Below are positions 1 to 17,176 of a DNA stretch of 64,000 nt, piece after piece. The notes under the pieces were generated by a model. The model was not told the origin of the DNA. It did no database searches and saw nothing but the letters and a program-made list of their open reading frames with translations. Source of the stretch: Mesaphorura yosii (taxonomy: Eukaryota > Arthropoda > Collembola > Poduromorpha > Tullbergiidae); NCBI GenBank assembly GCA_009869945.1, contig WIXG01000219.1:62001-126000 (forward strand), written 5' to 3'. Made by a program: the position numbers and the translations under genes. The number at the start of each line of letters is the position of its first letter. Position 1 is the stretch's first letter.

Positions 1-126
1 ACTCAGACAACAAGACCGCAGTTGGCGCTTAATGCATTGCAGGCCATTACCAATGGAGGACAAACACATCGATACAGCGAAGGAAAGCACAACTCCATCA
101 CCATCAAGTTAAGAGTTTGCAAATAA
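1..126 (+). CDS. possible 3'-terminal exon of an unidentified gene (partial, left edge)
   Basis: Frame 1 is open from the window edge to a TAA at 124-126, giving 41 residues that end ...SITIKLRVCK. The AATAAA at 122-127 overlaps the stop codon, which would give an extremely short 3' UTR. I do not recognise the peptide. A 42-codon open frame is weak evidence on its own, so this could be chance. The gene body would lie to the left of the window. Confidence 0.28.
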   Translation, partial: TQTTRPQLALNALQAITNGGQTHRYSEGKHNSITIKLRVCK

Positions 127-3100
127 AGCATGCAATTCTTGTCATCTTATTGTGTGTCCGTTTCTTTGCCAAGACTTTCTCCAATACCAATTTGTTCACT
201 TTTACTTGAGTTCGGCCACGATTCTAGCCGATTCACGAGTCTGGACTTTCGACAACAATGCCTGTACATTTGCTTTGCCGCGGGAAACGAACGGCAGCCA
301 TAATGTAGCAAGCTCTTAACCTCCTCCGGCGTTGATAGTGTTACCATCGAAGATAAAACTGTAAACAAGCAAGGACTTTGGACAAAGGAAAGTAGACAAG
401 AAAGCAAACGTAATGATAAGAAATTCTCGTATATCAATCAGTCTTTATTTTGAAATGCTTTTTCAAGTCTTTTCTTCAACGAAGCCATAAACATAAACTT
501 TATCTGTGGCACTAAATGACCAAACAAACAAGGGTAAAGAGATGCCCGGAAACTCACTCAAAGACCGGCAGCACGACCACAAATATTGGTCTAGTCTCCT
601 GTCTAGCTTGACTTGGTCGGACTGCCAATTGTGGTCTTACTCTGCAAGTCTTAGGCTACAGCAATAATAATATATAATCGGTAAACTGCAACCCGTTACG
701 ATCAAGGAATAAGAATGAAGCGTTGTCCTCTTGTAGTGTTCTAACAGCTTCAAGTTAGTAAAGAACAAAACAACAGCCAAAGGACATTTTTCCGTTCACA
801 TTGCAATCAAAGTCAAGCAGTTGTTAGAATCCCTGAATTTTCGTCAAATTGGGGCTGTAGTCTTCGCACTTCCAAAAAAGCAAAAGAGAGACCAATTCAA
901 TGTTATTGTTCACTCTGGCAAATTTTTCTCACGCACTCAAAAATCTCAGGTTACCCCTGCCAGGTATCACAGTTGCACATCACAGGCTTCTCTTAATCGC
1001 GTCGGCTTAGAAAGTACTCTTTCTGATTCATACACATCCTGTCCCCGCGATTCTAATCTGCCCAATTCGCAATCAACAACATATCAGCTTGATAATTTAG
1101 TCTTACCGGAATTTAATTTGCAAGCTGGAATGGTAATTCTCCTATGAGCACGAGAACTGCACCATTAAGCATGAAAGCGTTGAACTTCGGTCACTGAAAC
1201 TACTTCGTTTCGTCAAATCTTAAAATTAAACTAATTGAAATAATATTCTTGTCGTTAGTTAATAAATTAAGTCAAGAGGTCTTAATACTTTCTTGAATCA
1301 ATTTCACTTCCAGCTTTAGTTCTCAAAACTTGCAGCGCTTCCAAGTTTCTAGTCCAAGCCAATCAGTAAATGTGGGCTTCAGCACTAGTTTAGTAAAAGT
1401 ATCGAATTCACAATGGGGGAGTTTATGATATGAAAAGCGGGTCTTGCGTACTTTGGTGTTTCTCGGACGAAGTCTTTCCATAGACTGAAGGAGAAAACTC
1501 GTCTGTCTCGGAATAATCATAGCCATTGCCTCCTCCATTGCTTACGCCGACTACCAGCATCATTGTAAAGAACAAGAACTCAGGCTCTAGGTCCTGGCAT
1601 TTGAGTCTTGATTGAGTTCCTCGCTTCCCTTTAAGCAGCGTACGCCCGACGGGCGAGTAGCAGCAACTTGGTTTAACGTAGATGAGGTGAGACGAGACTG
1701 ACGAAGATGAAGTTCCGTTCCAAGCCATGCCATTTAGCGTGGCAATATTTTGTGCATACGGATTGTTGCCGTTTTTGCTGTACATTGCAGCGGAGATTTG
1801 TATTCTTGCTGAAGTGCTGGTCTGGATTCATTTTTCTCAATTCTCCTCCGTACGAGTCTGCAGACAGCAGTCGACGGCGCGCCTTCATCGTGTGCGACTC
1901 TGCTTTTCTTAACATGAATCAACTCAGTTGCCATCATGATCGTTTCCTTTGCTTCACATCCTCACCTGCCTAAATCCATGCGGAAAGTGAAATCTTTGAC
2001 GAAAATGCATTAACATTTTCTAACATTATAATATTGACAGACAAGACGGTTTTGATAAGAGTAAGATTTATTTTTCGTTTATTCACGGAACTTATTTACA
2101 TCATGGTGCAGAAGTTGTGATGCATTCGTGGTCGCGGTCGCTTTAATGTTGTGTCATGCCGCAGTCTCCGTCCAAATCAAAATTCAGGACCAACGACTTG
2201 AAATCTTTTTTCGTATGCAAATATTGCAGTGCAGTGCTCTAAAAAGCGGATCATTGATCATGAAATACGAACATGTACGATGCGAAATTGAGCAGGTGAA
2301 CTCGTTCGTTCATCTCGTTTCCATTTAAAAATCCAGCCATCTCGGCTTCACTCTTTCTCAAGTTCAACGTAATCTTGCTGGATTCCATTTCCAGTATTCC
2401 AGTTCCAACGTTCTATTATCATCGCCCATATTTTCCATGTCGCTTGCTCAGGGGAATTTAACAATTGAGGTCCTCGGTTAATAATTTGTAGCCTTTATGC
2501 ATAATGTCACCGTCGAGTACTCAGAAATCTGGTACAATGCGTTCGTACTTGCGGCACTCAGATCAGCTTCTGCTTCTTTTCTGTAATGAATGCAAGAAAC
2601 CTCCGCCCCGTCAAAAATCCGGCTTGGATGGTGAACGGTGAAAGCAGGCATTAATTTTCAACGTAAAAGAATCATACATCATGAATTCAAACTCAAATGT
2701 GACAAGCTTGGATATGATTCAATTTCTTAAAATTCTCATTACCACTTTCGAGTCCCAGGATGGAGATGATTGATTTTTTTTTTCATTTTATAGTATAAAG
2801 AAATGAAAATGAAGACGCCCAGGAAGCTGTGAGTTTAGGAAGGGCATCAGAGACGAACTGCCTCAACTGACGTGTTATCAACAGCAATGAACAAGCAGAA
2901 GAAGCTCCAGCTTTCTTAGGCAAAGCGGGAAAGTTAAGGGTTCAAGACTACGAGAAGCTAAAAGGATTATTCTCCAGGAGGTGCTCCAAAGTGCAGAGCC
3001 TTGTTTGTACATTTGGCAAGGTTGACCTGTGAAATTCAATTACACTGTCCTCTGTTTCCATTTGTAGTACGCATTAATTAGTCCGCAAAGTTCTGGCTCC

Positions 3101-5734
3101 AACGTTCCTGGTTGAAATGTTACAAGAACGAAACTTTGTTTATAAATTGAACTTGACAGTTTGAATGGTGTTGAGAATTCTACAAATAGGCAATGCAAGT
3201 TACACAACTACAAGATTGCATAGCGTAGTACTTTACAGTTTCAAGAGTCCAAGACCAGACCAGAAACCTGAGATTTAAGACAAGTCGAAGTTGTTTCTGT
3301 AAAGTTGAATAAGATTGACGACTACGCTTGGCACAGGTCTCAGAAGAATACGACTGGAGACACGCGTAAACTTTATGCTAAGTTTTTCAGTCGGCCTGTT
3401 AAAGAATATGCTAAGGTGTTGCCATTGCTCTGTTGAAAGAAAGTGACACTGACAATGATCCAATGTCCTTATCTCAACGTTTTCTTTTCTCATTTCCTCC
3501 TTATTGCCATTGACAATATATGGTATTACATTTCGAGCAACTCCAGGTCGAAATCCAGCAGGATTGTAGTTTCCACATTCGCAAAATGTTTGCTGTTCTG
3601 CCTAGCAACACGCTGGGTGCCTCAAAACTTTCAAATACACTCTAGTTGATAAGACGCAATTAATTCCAGTATTGACCAACCGCCAAATGCAACTTTTGAG
3701 TTTTGGGCTCATTAGTATAATTGCCGAAGTCTGTTCAAGATATTTGCAGTGCGAGTTCCAGACAACGAAAATATTTCAGTACTACCAGGTGGTCGTCCAT
3801 GTTTCAACCACCAACAACCTTTTGTCATGATCTGCATCTGGAAGACAGCATCATGCACATGTTATTGAAAGAAAACGAGTTGTGCGGACAGGTATATCAA
3901 TTGCGAGATCGAGCAAGATAAAAACGCTCTTACGCCTAGTTTATGTTGCGAGAGATTGTCGCGTGATAACGACCGATCAACAGCTTGGGGTCTTACTTCA
4001 AAAATGCAGTGTCGATGCAAAATCGTTTGTAACAATGGCGGACACAGTCGCATTTTCTGGAACACGCCTGATTATGTGCTGGTAATTAATTGCATTTGCA
4101 TGATAGTCTCACGCTCATCAACTGCCTACCTGAGAAGGTAAAGTTTGGATTTTGATTCTATTGATAAGTTAGGTTATGTACAGCGCCGTTTTCTAATCAA
4201 CTATCATCCTTTTCACAGGTCAAAAATCTCAAAAAACCAGCAGCATTCCATTTCCAGCCTAAAACTCAAACTCATCCGTTTATTGAAATACACTGACTAC
4301 TTAAACATCGCTGACAATAAATTAGTGAACATTAAGTGGTACGCTAATAAATAAGGGTGGAAGGCCGCCTTGCAAAACCTTCTTCCTTTAGTATTAGGGA
4401 TCAGGCACATAACCAATTCTAATGAGTTAACACATGTTTTCCTTTCAATATTCTCTTCATTATAATCCTTCTTCCATTCGGAGTAGACATTCTTGTCTTC
4501 CATCCATGCTTTCTGACTCTCTTAACCTCTCCTGGCCTTGGAAAATGATTTCTGATGACCGTTCGCGCGGTTATGTTGAATATTGGGAGAACTGATAGTG
4601 CTGCACCCGAAACCGAGAATGCACTACAAAACAAACAAATTGAAATGGTAAACAGAACTCGTCACATAATTTGCCATTTGTTGCTCGTAAGTTTAACATT
4701 GATGAAATTATATAAGATACCTGAAGGTAGCCAAGCAGCTCCGAATGGCTTGCATGATTTCTTAGCCACACCACGCTCTCCACAGATGCTTGAAGAATCG
4801 TTCAAAGGTCTATAACACAAATGGATAATTAACAAATTAACAACAAACCGCCATTGCTCACAAGAATCCAATAATGCCAGGCGCCGAATAGTCCGTTAAT
4901 TATAAATTATAAAATATAAACCCAAGGTTCTTAATTATGTAACACGTAAATGCAATCAGAAAGAAAGATGCTTACTGTTCAGTTTACGACAGATTGTCAA
5001 GTATCGCTTAATTGACTGCAGCCAGAGTAGTCCAATTCCAATACCGAATCACTCAATTAATTTTACACACACACATTTTAGCTGCGAAGCGTCAGAATAA
5101 TATTATTACGAACTCAAACATTACGCACTTTCGTTATTTGAATCTCGCGTTCTCGTGCAATTTGTATATTTGCTTTAAGTACAACGCTTGTATGGCACGT
5201 GAGAGGGACAAATCCAATTATTTTAAGATCCCATATGCTGTCAGCAGCACGCTTCCAAAACCAAATAGCCATAGCGTCGACGGCTTTAGAATTTTGCAAC
5301 GACAATGTGACGCATTCGTGACTAAGATTTAATACGTTCGTATTTGAAACCCATGCTTCGTTGCTGCGTAATTATATTGCAATTGTGATTGAATGAAACG
5401 AATACCTGATAAGACATCTTTGGTCAAGAAGTTAACCAGGCGAAGATTCGGAAGTTCAGAAGGTTACTGTTCCGCTAATCATCAGCTGATTGTTGACTGC
5501 AACGTGAAAAGGTGACAATTCGAGTTGTAACTGAAAAGCTGGGTCGTATATAGTGGCAATCAAGTTAAAATATTGACGCATTTGATGAACTGATCTAGAA
5601 TAAGATTCAACTAATGAGCGACGGAATCAAAGTGCATATGCTGGAGATTGCAGATTTCATTAGGACTTCATTTACTATTACTCTGGAGCCAAGGACACAG
5701 TGAGAGTGACGAAGTGCGGAGTGTCGACGCGACC
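127..5734. other. intergenic stretch with no supported gene
   Basis: About 5.6 kb of AT-rich sequence. Open frames up to 120 codons occur on both strands (for example minus strand 1423-1785 and plus strand 821-1147). None has recognisable family similarity, a credible ATG with flanking splice signals, or a linked second exon. Frames of this size also occur in other clearly non-coding parts of the window. TATATA at 5547-5552 is a possible core promoter element for the RPB2-like gene downstream. Confidence 0.5.
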
Positions 5735-8700
5735 ATGAATTTTTACAAAGAATATGACGAAGCGGAAGCCAAACTGGAGAGACATACCCGACGTAGCATC
5801 CCGGTGACAAGACCCATTGCCTCAGTTCCAGTAGCGCTTCCACAAAGTAAGTTAACTTCGCTAACTGTCAGCATCTCTGATAAATTGTAATCATTTGAGC
5901 CTGGTTACATTAGTTATGGTTAAAACTGGTACAGAATCCTACCTTAAACTGACGGAGCCTGCAAAAGTCAGAACGTTTGGGAGGACTGCCCCGACTGGGC
6001 AAAAAATGGTTCCAGAACATTCTTACCAGATATGTAGACTGGTCCTGAATCAAAATATCATGCTTTTGCAGGTTCGAAAGGATCTTTTAAAAAATTGGAG
6101 TGATCATTTTTGCTGGAGTGTAGTTGATTCATATTTTTCGGAGCATGGAGTTGTGCAGCAGCAAGTGGACTCTTACAACGGATTCCTGAGTTCGGGACTG
6201 TCCAAAATCATTAAGGAATTGCCTCCAATTGGGATCAAGTCGGGCGAGGTTCGCTAGGCATCTCCCTACAGGATAGACTTATGAGATATATTAAATATAC
6301 CGCTTCTTTTATTGTCTAGTGTGGTTACGAAATTCGCTTTTGTGGTGAGGGCCTGGTTGTTACTCCGCCTGAATTTATGGAACCAGATGGAAATATCACA
6401 AAGTTAAACCCAAATCTGGCAAGGCTTCGGAATCTGACGTATGCATCCAGTGTCCACTGCCCCGTAGAAATATTACGAAAAGAAGAAGGCAAAGTAGTAG
6501 AAAGGCTAGAAAAAGATAGTCAAAAAATGAGATTGATAGCAAGAATTCCTGTTATGGTCAAGTCAAATTGTTGCCCACTAAAACGGAAGACAGATAAAGA
6601 GCTTCAAGATCTCTATGAGTGCCCTTTAGATCCTGGGGGTTACTTCATTATAAACGGAAAAGAGCGGGTAAGTTCCTATACATGACAATGGAAACTACGT
6701 TAAGATGCCGCAATATATTGCTCGAATTTATTGTCTACAGGTTATAGTGGCGCAAGAAAGGGCAGCCAACAACACTACCTTTGTCTTTCCGAGACATTGC
6801 GATTCTAAAAATATTTTGGAATGTGAAATTCGATCGACTGTGGAAAATTCTTCCGCCTCGGCACACGCTTTTTGGGTTGTCCTTGTGCAACCAAAACGAA
6901 GACCACGCATAAATAAAAAGAAGCCACAGAGTTGGCAAAATGCGGGAGACCATCCATTAATCAAGGCAAAATTTCCGTCATTTAAGATTCCCGTTGACAT
7001 CAGGATATTGTTTCAAGCTCTGGGGATGGAGGATGATCATGAAATTATTGAAAACATAGTCTCCTTGGACTCAACTCCTAAGAGCCAGAAAGAATACAGC
7101 GCCCTTGGTCCGATTCTGAAGAGAAGTTTTGAGATCCCCAGAATGACTTCTCCGTTTGAAGCAAGAAGTTACTTGAGTAAGTGCATAATATGTCCTTCTG
7201 TATTTTTAAATCCAATTAAAATACTTGCTCTGCTCATTAAACAGAGAAATTCATCAAAGCTGATATAAGTGAAAAAGAACATGAAATGTTAGAATTTATT
7301 GAAAATGTTCTCACGAAAGAGTTTCTTCCCCATCTGGGAACAAATCTGGAAGACTGCAGGAAAAAGGGGTTCTTCCTGTGCCACATGATCCGGAAGTTAC
7401 TTATGGTTCACATGAAATTTTGGCCTTTCGATGACCGTGACCATTTACAGAACAAGAGATATTTGTTTGCAGGACCAATGATTGCCAGTTTACTCTACAG
7501 GTAATGTCAATGTGTATACGAAGAATGAGAAGATGTTTATGCAGTCGACAGTACACCACTGACCACTCTAAATTGCAGAGGTCTTCGGATGATGCAATCT
7601 GATGTCAAGAAATATCTTGAAAATCCAAGATTACAGAATAAAAAATTCATGGACTTGGTTGATCTGGCTATTCATCCAATGACTGCGACAAAGTTCATGA
7701 ATCATTGCCTTGCGACTGGCATTTGGGGTGACACCAGAAAGCTAGGTAGTCGACACTACAAGTCTGTATCACAGGTACGGAATTTATGATTTATGAAGCA
7801 AACCAAGTCAGTTATATACAGTTGAACATACTTCTGTTGTTGGCAAAAATGAATTCATACGACAGGAACTGAATCGCTTCACTTATGCTGCTTTGGTCTC
7901 GAATATGAGAAGAATCAGCAGTCCCGAGGACAAGTTGCATCTCATGATTAAACCTCGACTTCTGCACAATACATATTTCGGCGTTCTGTGCCCTTGCGAG
8001 ACGCCAGAAGGCAAAAGTGTTGGGCTTGTCAAAAATCTGGCTTTGCAAGCACTGGTGACAGTCGGAGTGGACCCACAGACAGTCAAGAAGTATTTACTCG
8101 AGCAATGCGGAGTTCAGGAACTATTGGCTTCAATCAATGCGAGGACAAAATCAGCTAAGCCCAAAGAGAGGACGACTACCCAGCCCGAAGCGACGGTCAC
8201 GTTGAGATATGGGAGACCAAGATACAGAAATCAGCCTGCTGTAACTGCTGGGGCTCCTCAACCTGAACCCATACCACCAAAGCCCATAGAAGACTTGCTA
8301 ATAAGGTTCGGCAATCGATTGGAGATTCACGTCTGACGAGCTGATTTAATAGAGGAACTGATCTTTTAATGAAATTTTCTTGAATTCCAATTTCAACAGA
8401 CTGACGAAAGTCTTTGTGAATGGTGACTGGATTGGTTATCACAAAAATCCGTTAGATCTAATGAAACGGTTAAGAGGAGAGCGCAAGTCAGGAAGCAGAA
8501 TAATACCTTACGAAGCCTCACTCGCATGGGATCCAGTGTTACAAGAAATTGACATTAGAGTTGATGCCGGCCGTCTCACTAGGCCTCTAATGGTCGTTGA
8601 AAATAACAAACTCAAGATTACGCTCAAGCATATTGCAAAGCTAAATCAAGAGAAGGACTATCGGTATAAAGATGCATTTATTAATGAGGTCGTAATATCT

Positions 8701-11408
8701 CGAGTCGTCACGAATATTTTGAAATGTAAATTGATCTCAGGTGGAAAGACATGCTTCAAGATGGATTACTCGAAATGGTCGACGTTCGTGAATCTGAAAC
8801 TGCACTTATCGCGATGTTCCCCGAAAAACTGAAGGAGAAAGTTTATGGGTACAGTGTGAGATATACTCACATGGAAATTCATCCGTCCATGGTACTTGGC
8901 GTGTGTGCATCTGTCATTCCGTTCAGCAATCACAACCAATCGCCACGGAATGTTTATCAGGTGTGTGTGGAATGGGATGCACATTTTAATCCATTCTTTC
9001 ATTCTGAAAATTCCGTAAAAATATTAACTAGCTTTAAACTAAAATTTGTCCAGAGCGGAATTGCGAAACAATCAATGGGCTTATACGCGACCAATTACAA
9101 TTCCCGAATGGACACGGGATCGCATGTCTTGTTTTATCCCCAAGTTCAGTTGATGAATACTAGATGCTCCCAGTATACACGAATCAATGAGCTGCCTGCA
9201 GGAATCAATTGCATTGTAGCCATTGCTACTTATGGTGGATACAATCAAGAAGACTCCCTGATTCTTAACCAGTCTGCTATTGACCGAGGTCTCTTTAGAT
9301 CGATGCACTACCAAACATATCAAGACAAAGCTGAAAGAAATACTGGCAAGAGTGACCAGGTACGTCAATATCAGCGAGTCATTGATAGTGTTATATACAG
9401 TTCTAGTTGTCGAGGATGTTGCTTGTTCTTTTAGGATGAAGAATTCCGGAAGCCTTCACTGGACAAGACCACTGACCTGCGATTGAGTTCTGGATTTAAC
9501 TCAGCCGAAAAGATGATAAACTATTCCCAACTCGATCAGGATGGTGTCGTGCCGCCAGGATTAATTTTGAAACATGATGATTGCATAATAGGTAATCCAG
9601 ACACTGTTTAATCTGAGGTTAGCATATCGTAATAAAATTCTGTAAATCGTAGGAAAAGCTGTCAAGCTTCAAAAAGTAGTTTTGGAAAGTCAGCTTGCTG
9701 ATTTGACTCTGAAGAAGGGAAAGAATAGCCGTAAAGAAAATGCCAAAGCAAAAGGACTACTGAAAACTCACAGAGACGCCTCGACGTTCTTAAAGAAAGG
9801 CAGTTCTGACGGCATTGTTATGCCACGCTTTTCTCAAAGCAAACTGAAGAATTTGTCAGATCATGCATTAACTATTTCGGACAAAGCGCTGATAACTACC
9901 GCATCAGATGGACAGAAATTGGTGAAAGTAAGAGTTAGGAAGATGATGCGTCCTCAAGTGGGTGATAAGTTCGCTTCTTTGCATGGACAAAAGGGCGTAT
10001 GTGGAATGGTCTACAGGGAAGAGGTATCTATTTTTGTTAATTGAAATTCAAACATCGAAACATCCTGTCAATCCGGTCCTGGATTGTCTAGTCAATGGAT
10101 TACTTGATTGATTTGGTTATTTTACCAGGATCTGATTTTTACAAAACAAGGGATAGTTCCAGATGTAACCATAAATCCACATGGTATGCCAAGCCGTATG
10201 ACTATTGGTCAGATGTACGAAGCAGTGTACGGTAAAGCGGCGTGCCTGACGGGTGAGCTGTATGATGCAACAGCATTTAATCAAAGGGACCTCAATAGGA
10301 TGTGCAAGATTCTCAAAGATAATGGCTTTGAAAAGACCGGATTAGAAGTTATGTACTGTGGTCAAACAGGGCGCAAGCAAAACATGCAGATATTTATCGG
10401 CCCCACCTACTATCAGGTACTTTGAATGACTAATTGAATGCGGCTTTCTTAATTGCTTTTACTGATGACATCTCTTTCCGTTCGCGGCAAAGAGGCTAAA
10501 GCATTTGGTGGATGACAAGATTCATTCTCGGGGACGTGGATCTGTTAATATTTTAACCCGGCAACCTGTACAAGGGTTCGCAAGGTAAGCGAGGAATTCT
10601 TTTAGAAAGGGCAATTCTTAGAGTTAATATTAAAATATTAATTAAAGGGAAGGTGGATTGAGGTTTGGAGAAATGGAACGTGATTGTGTAGTATCACACG
10701 GAACAGCTCTCTTTTTAATGGAACGGCTGCTTGGAGTAAGAGGATCAGTGTGGCATCATCTTGGAGTGTTCATTTCATTCTTCTTTCTGTTAGGTGTCTG
10801 ATTCATACAACATGCCCATATGCGATAGCTGTGGATACATGATCTCACTAAGCCCGGTCCATAGCCCGGCAATTCCATATTTCAAGTGCCGTAGATGCCC
10901 AATGCACAGAAACGCTATTGAGGTGAGTTGCATATGATGCTTGTCACACTTAAGGCAATTACTGATAGCTGATACCAAAAATATTAACTGTTTTCAGGGA
11001 ACCAGCAAGATTCAGCTGCCATATGCCTGTAAGCTGCTCTTTCAAGAATTGATGAGCATGAACGTTTCGGTGAAGATCGTACCAGACAAGGACACGTTTG
11101 GCAAGAGAATACGTTCAAGACATGTCGACGACGTTCCATTCCCTCTTGTCGATTCTGATGATTTCTTAGAACCAAGAATTGGGACAGAACTGGACGCTGA
11201 AAGTGCAAGCAAATTGAAGACAAAATGCGGACGTGCTCGCAAGACACAATCGCATTCAAAGGATGACGAGTCAGGTGACGATTCTGAAGACACTGAAGGC
11301 AATGATGAAGGTGACGACAATGATAAATTGTCAGGATCTGGTGACGAAGGCGACATTTTAGATAACGACTATGACATGTTGGCTGAGTCTGGTAGTGACG
11401 AAGATTAA
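5735..11408 (+). CDS. POLR2B-like: RNA polymerase II second-largest subunit (RPB2)-like protein, divergent paralog
   Basis: Related to the Pol II subunit that forms half of the active-site cleft. Coding exons: 6072-6248, 6320-6667, 6741-7176, 7245-7500, 7579-7774, 7866-8305, 8400-8663, 8741-8960, 9054-9359, 9435-9591, 9653-10023, 10129-10416, 10493-10584, 10648-10735, 10794-10922 and 10998-11408; all phases agree (1392 residues). The first exon is uncertain. ATG 5735 with donor 5847 does not match the phase of the 6072 acceptor; donor 5867, or an acceptor near 6016, would. Kept motifs: [33 protein letters not shown] (Pol II type; Pol I and III have GYD), [22 protein letters not shown], a CxxC...CxxC zinc site near 10815-10905, and [15 protein letters not shown]. 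Oddities: overall divergence, RHGQKG changed to LHGQKG, an insertion at 8126-8290, and an acidic C-terminal extension of 108 residues. Animal RPB2 is about 1170-1180 residues. Many introns argue against a retrocopy. Confidence 0.9.
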
Positions 11409-11923
11409 CAGCGGGTATCTCCGTATTAGGTTAAGTTCTGGTTTTTCAAAGTTGTTAAGTTACAAACGTGACTGAACTTCTACTTGATTACGGTTAATAA
11501 AAGTATAAATGTTACAAACATCGGCGTTGTTGGTCTGTCTCATAATGAACATAGGCCACACAACACACAAGCAGCGCAAGCATCCCCACTTCCAAGCATA
11601 AAATTTTTGCATCCGTCTCAATTTGTGCTTTAAGAGGAGCATTTGGTGGAGAGATTTAAATGTACCAAAACGCTTGAACATCAATGAGTCTGAATATTTG
11701 GGAATCTAGAACTTCTAGTACACTAGTAAATTAAGCAAAATAAGGATTCAGACAGAATAATAAATTAAAGAGTCGACGGAGGCATTGAAATGTCTTCTAC
11801 GAGCACTCCATAATCAAAGTAATTGTTCAGGCTTTGCAAAGTATTCGTGTGAAACAAGGTACGACCATTAACTTCACTGCTAAGTTGGGTTGGGAATTTC
11901 GAGACGTTTGGCCGCTAATCAAC
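11409..11923. other. RPB2-like 3' UTR and DHX8 5' flank
   Basis: The 515 bp gap holds the presumed 3' UTR of the RPB2-like gene, ending after the AATAAA at 11496-11501, and the 5' UTR and promoter of DHX8. An in-frame upstream codon at 11834 would add 30 unrelated-looking residues to DHX8, so it is probably UTR. Confidence 0.5.
11496..11501 (+). terminator. polyadenylation signal, RPB2-like gene
   Basis: Canonical AATAAA 88 bp after the stop codon of the RPB2-like gene. Confidence 0.6.
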
Positions 11924-16642
<4,719 letters not shown>

Positions 16643-17176
16643 GTGTTTAATTGATGAACTTTTACTTAGCATTGTTACTCTATGTTTTTAAAATTTAGAA
16701 TGACCTGTTTAATGTACCAATAATGTTGCAGTTAATACGGAATAAAAACTTTTATATTTTATTAAGCTTGCTGAGACTCTTATCCTAAGTACTACACAAC
16801 ATTAACCAGATCATCCAGATTAGAACAGAGGCACCGGAGGCTATATTTTTGGCGTCTAATTGAGAAAGTGGATGTAGGAATCGAATCTGGTCGAAACCTG
16901 ACTGATGCAACGTGTAATCCTTGCCTTCATATTTATGCGCGATTTCACTTGCGTGCGGTTTCATCATCGCGATTCACTCGACTCGGCTCTTGGACTTGGA
17001 ACAAGTGCCCAAGCATTTCAGAAATTAGTTACCGTGCACAGAATTTTAGTATCACAATCGCAATTTGCGGCTCAGGGGAGTAAAAACTGTGTTCCGTCAT
17101 TTTCCCGAAGAAATACATTTCCGACCATCCTACAATCTCTTCTGTGCTCTTCCTGCCTTGTCTTTAGAATTACAAG
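16643..17176. other. DHX8 3' UTR and metaxin 5' flank
   Basis: The 534 bp gap contains the DHX8 AATAAA and then the upstream region of metaxin. Short open frames here have no family similarity. Confidence 0.5.
16741..16746 (+). terminator. polyadenylation signal, DHX8
   Basis: AATAAA about 100 bp downstream of the DHX8 stop codon. Confidence 0.65.

Noticed and set aside
147..437. Minus-strand 96-codon frame near the left edge
   Set aside because: No recognised family. A second overlapping frame looks equally protein-like (GKANVQALLSKVQ), and no linked exon or clear signal separates them.
821..1147. Plus-strand 108-codon frame
   Set aside because: Starts without an ATG, is Ser-rich with no domain, and similar-sized frames occur in clearly non-coding parts of the window.
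1423..1785. Minus-strand 120-codon frame with a Tyr/Asp-rich end, considered as a peptide precursor
   Set aside because: No signal peptide at the N terminus and no dibasic-flanked repeated peptides.
5735..11408. Assigning the polymerase gene to Pol I (POLR1B) or Pol III (POLR3B)
   Set aside because: GYNQEDS and the [17 protein letters not shown] region are Pol II type; Pol I and III carry GYDxED in the same place.
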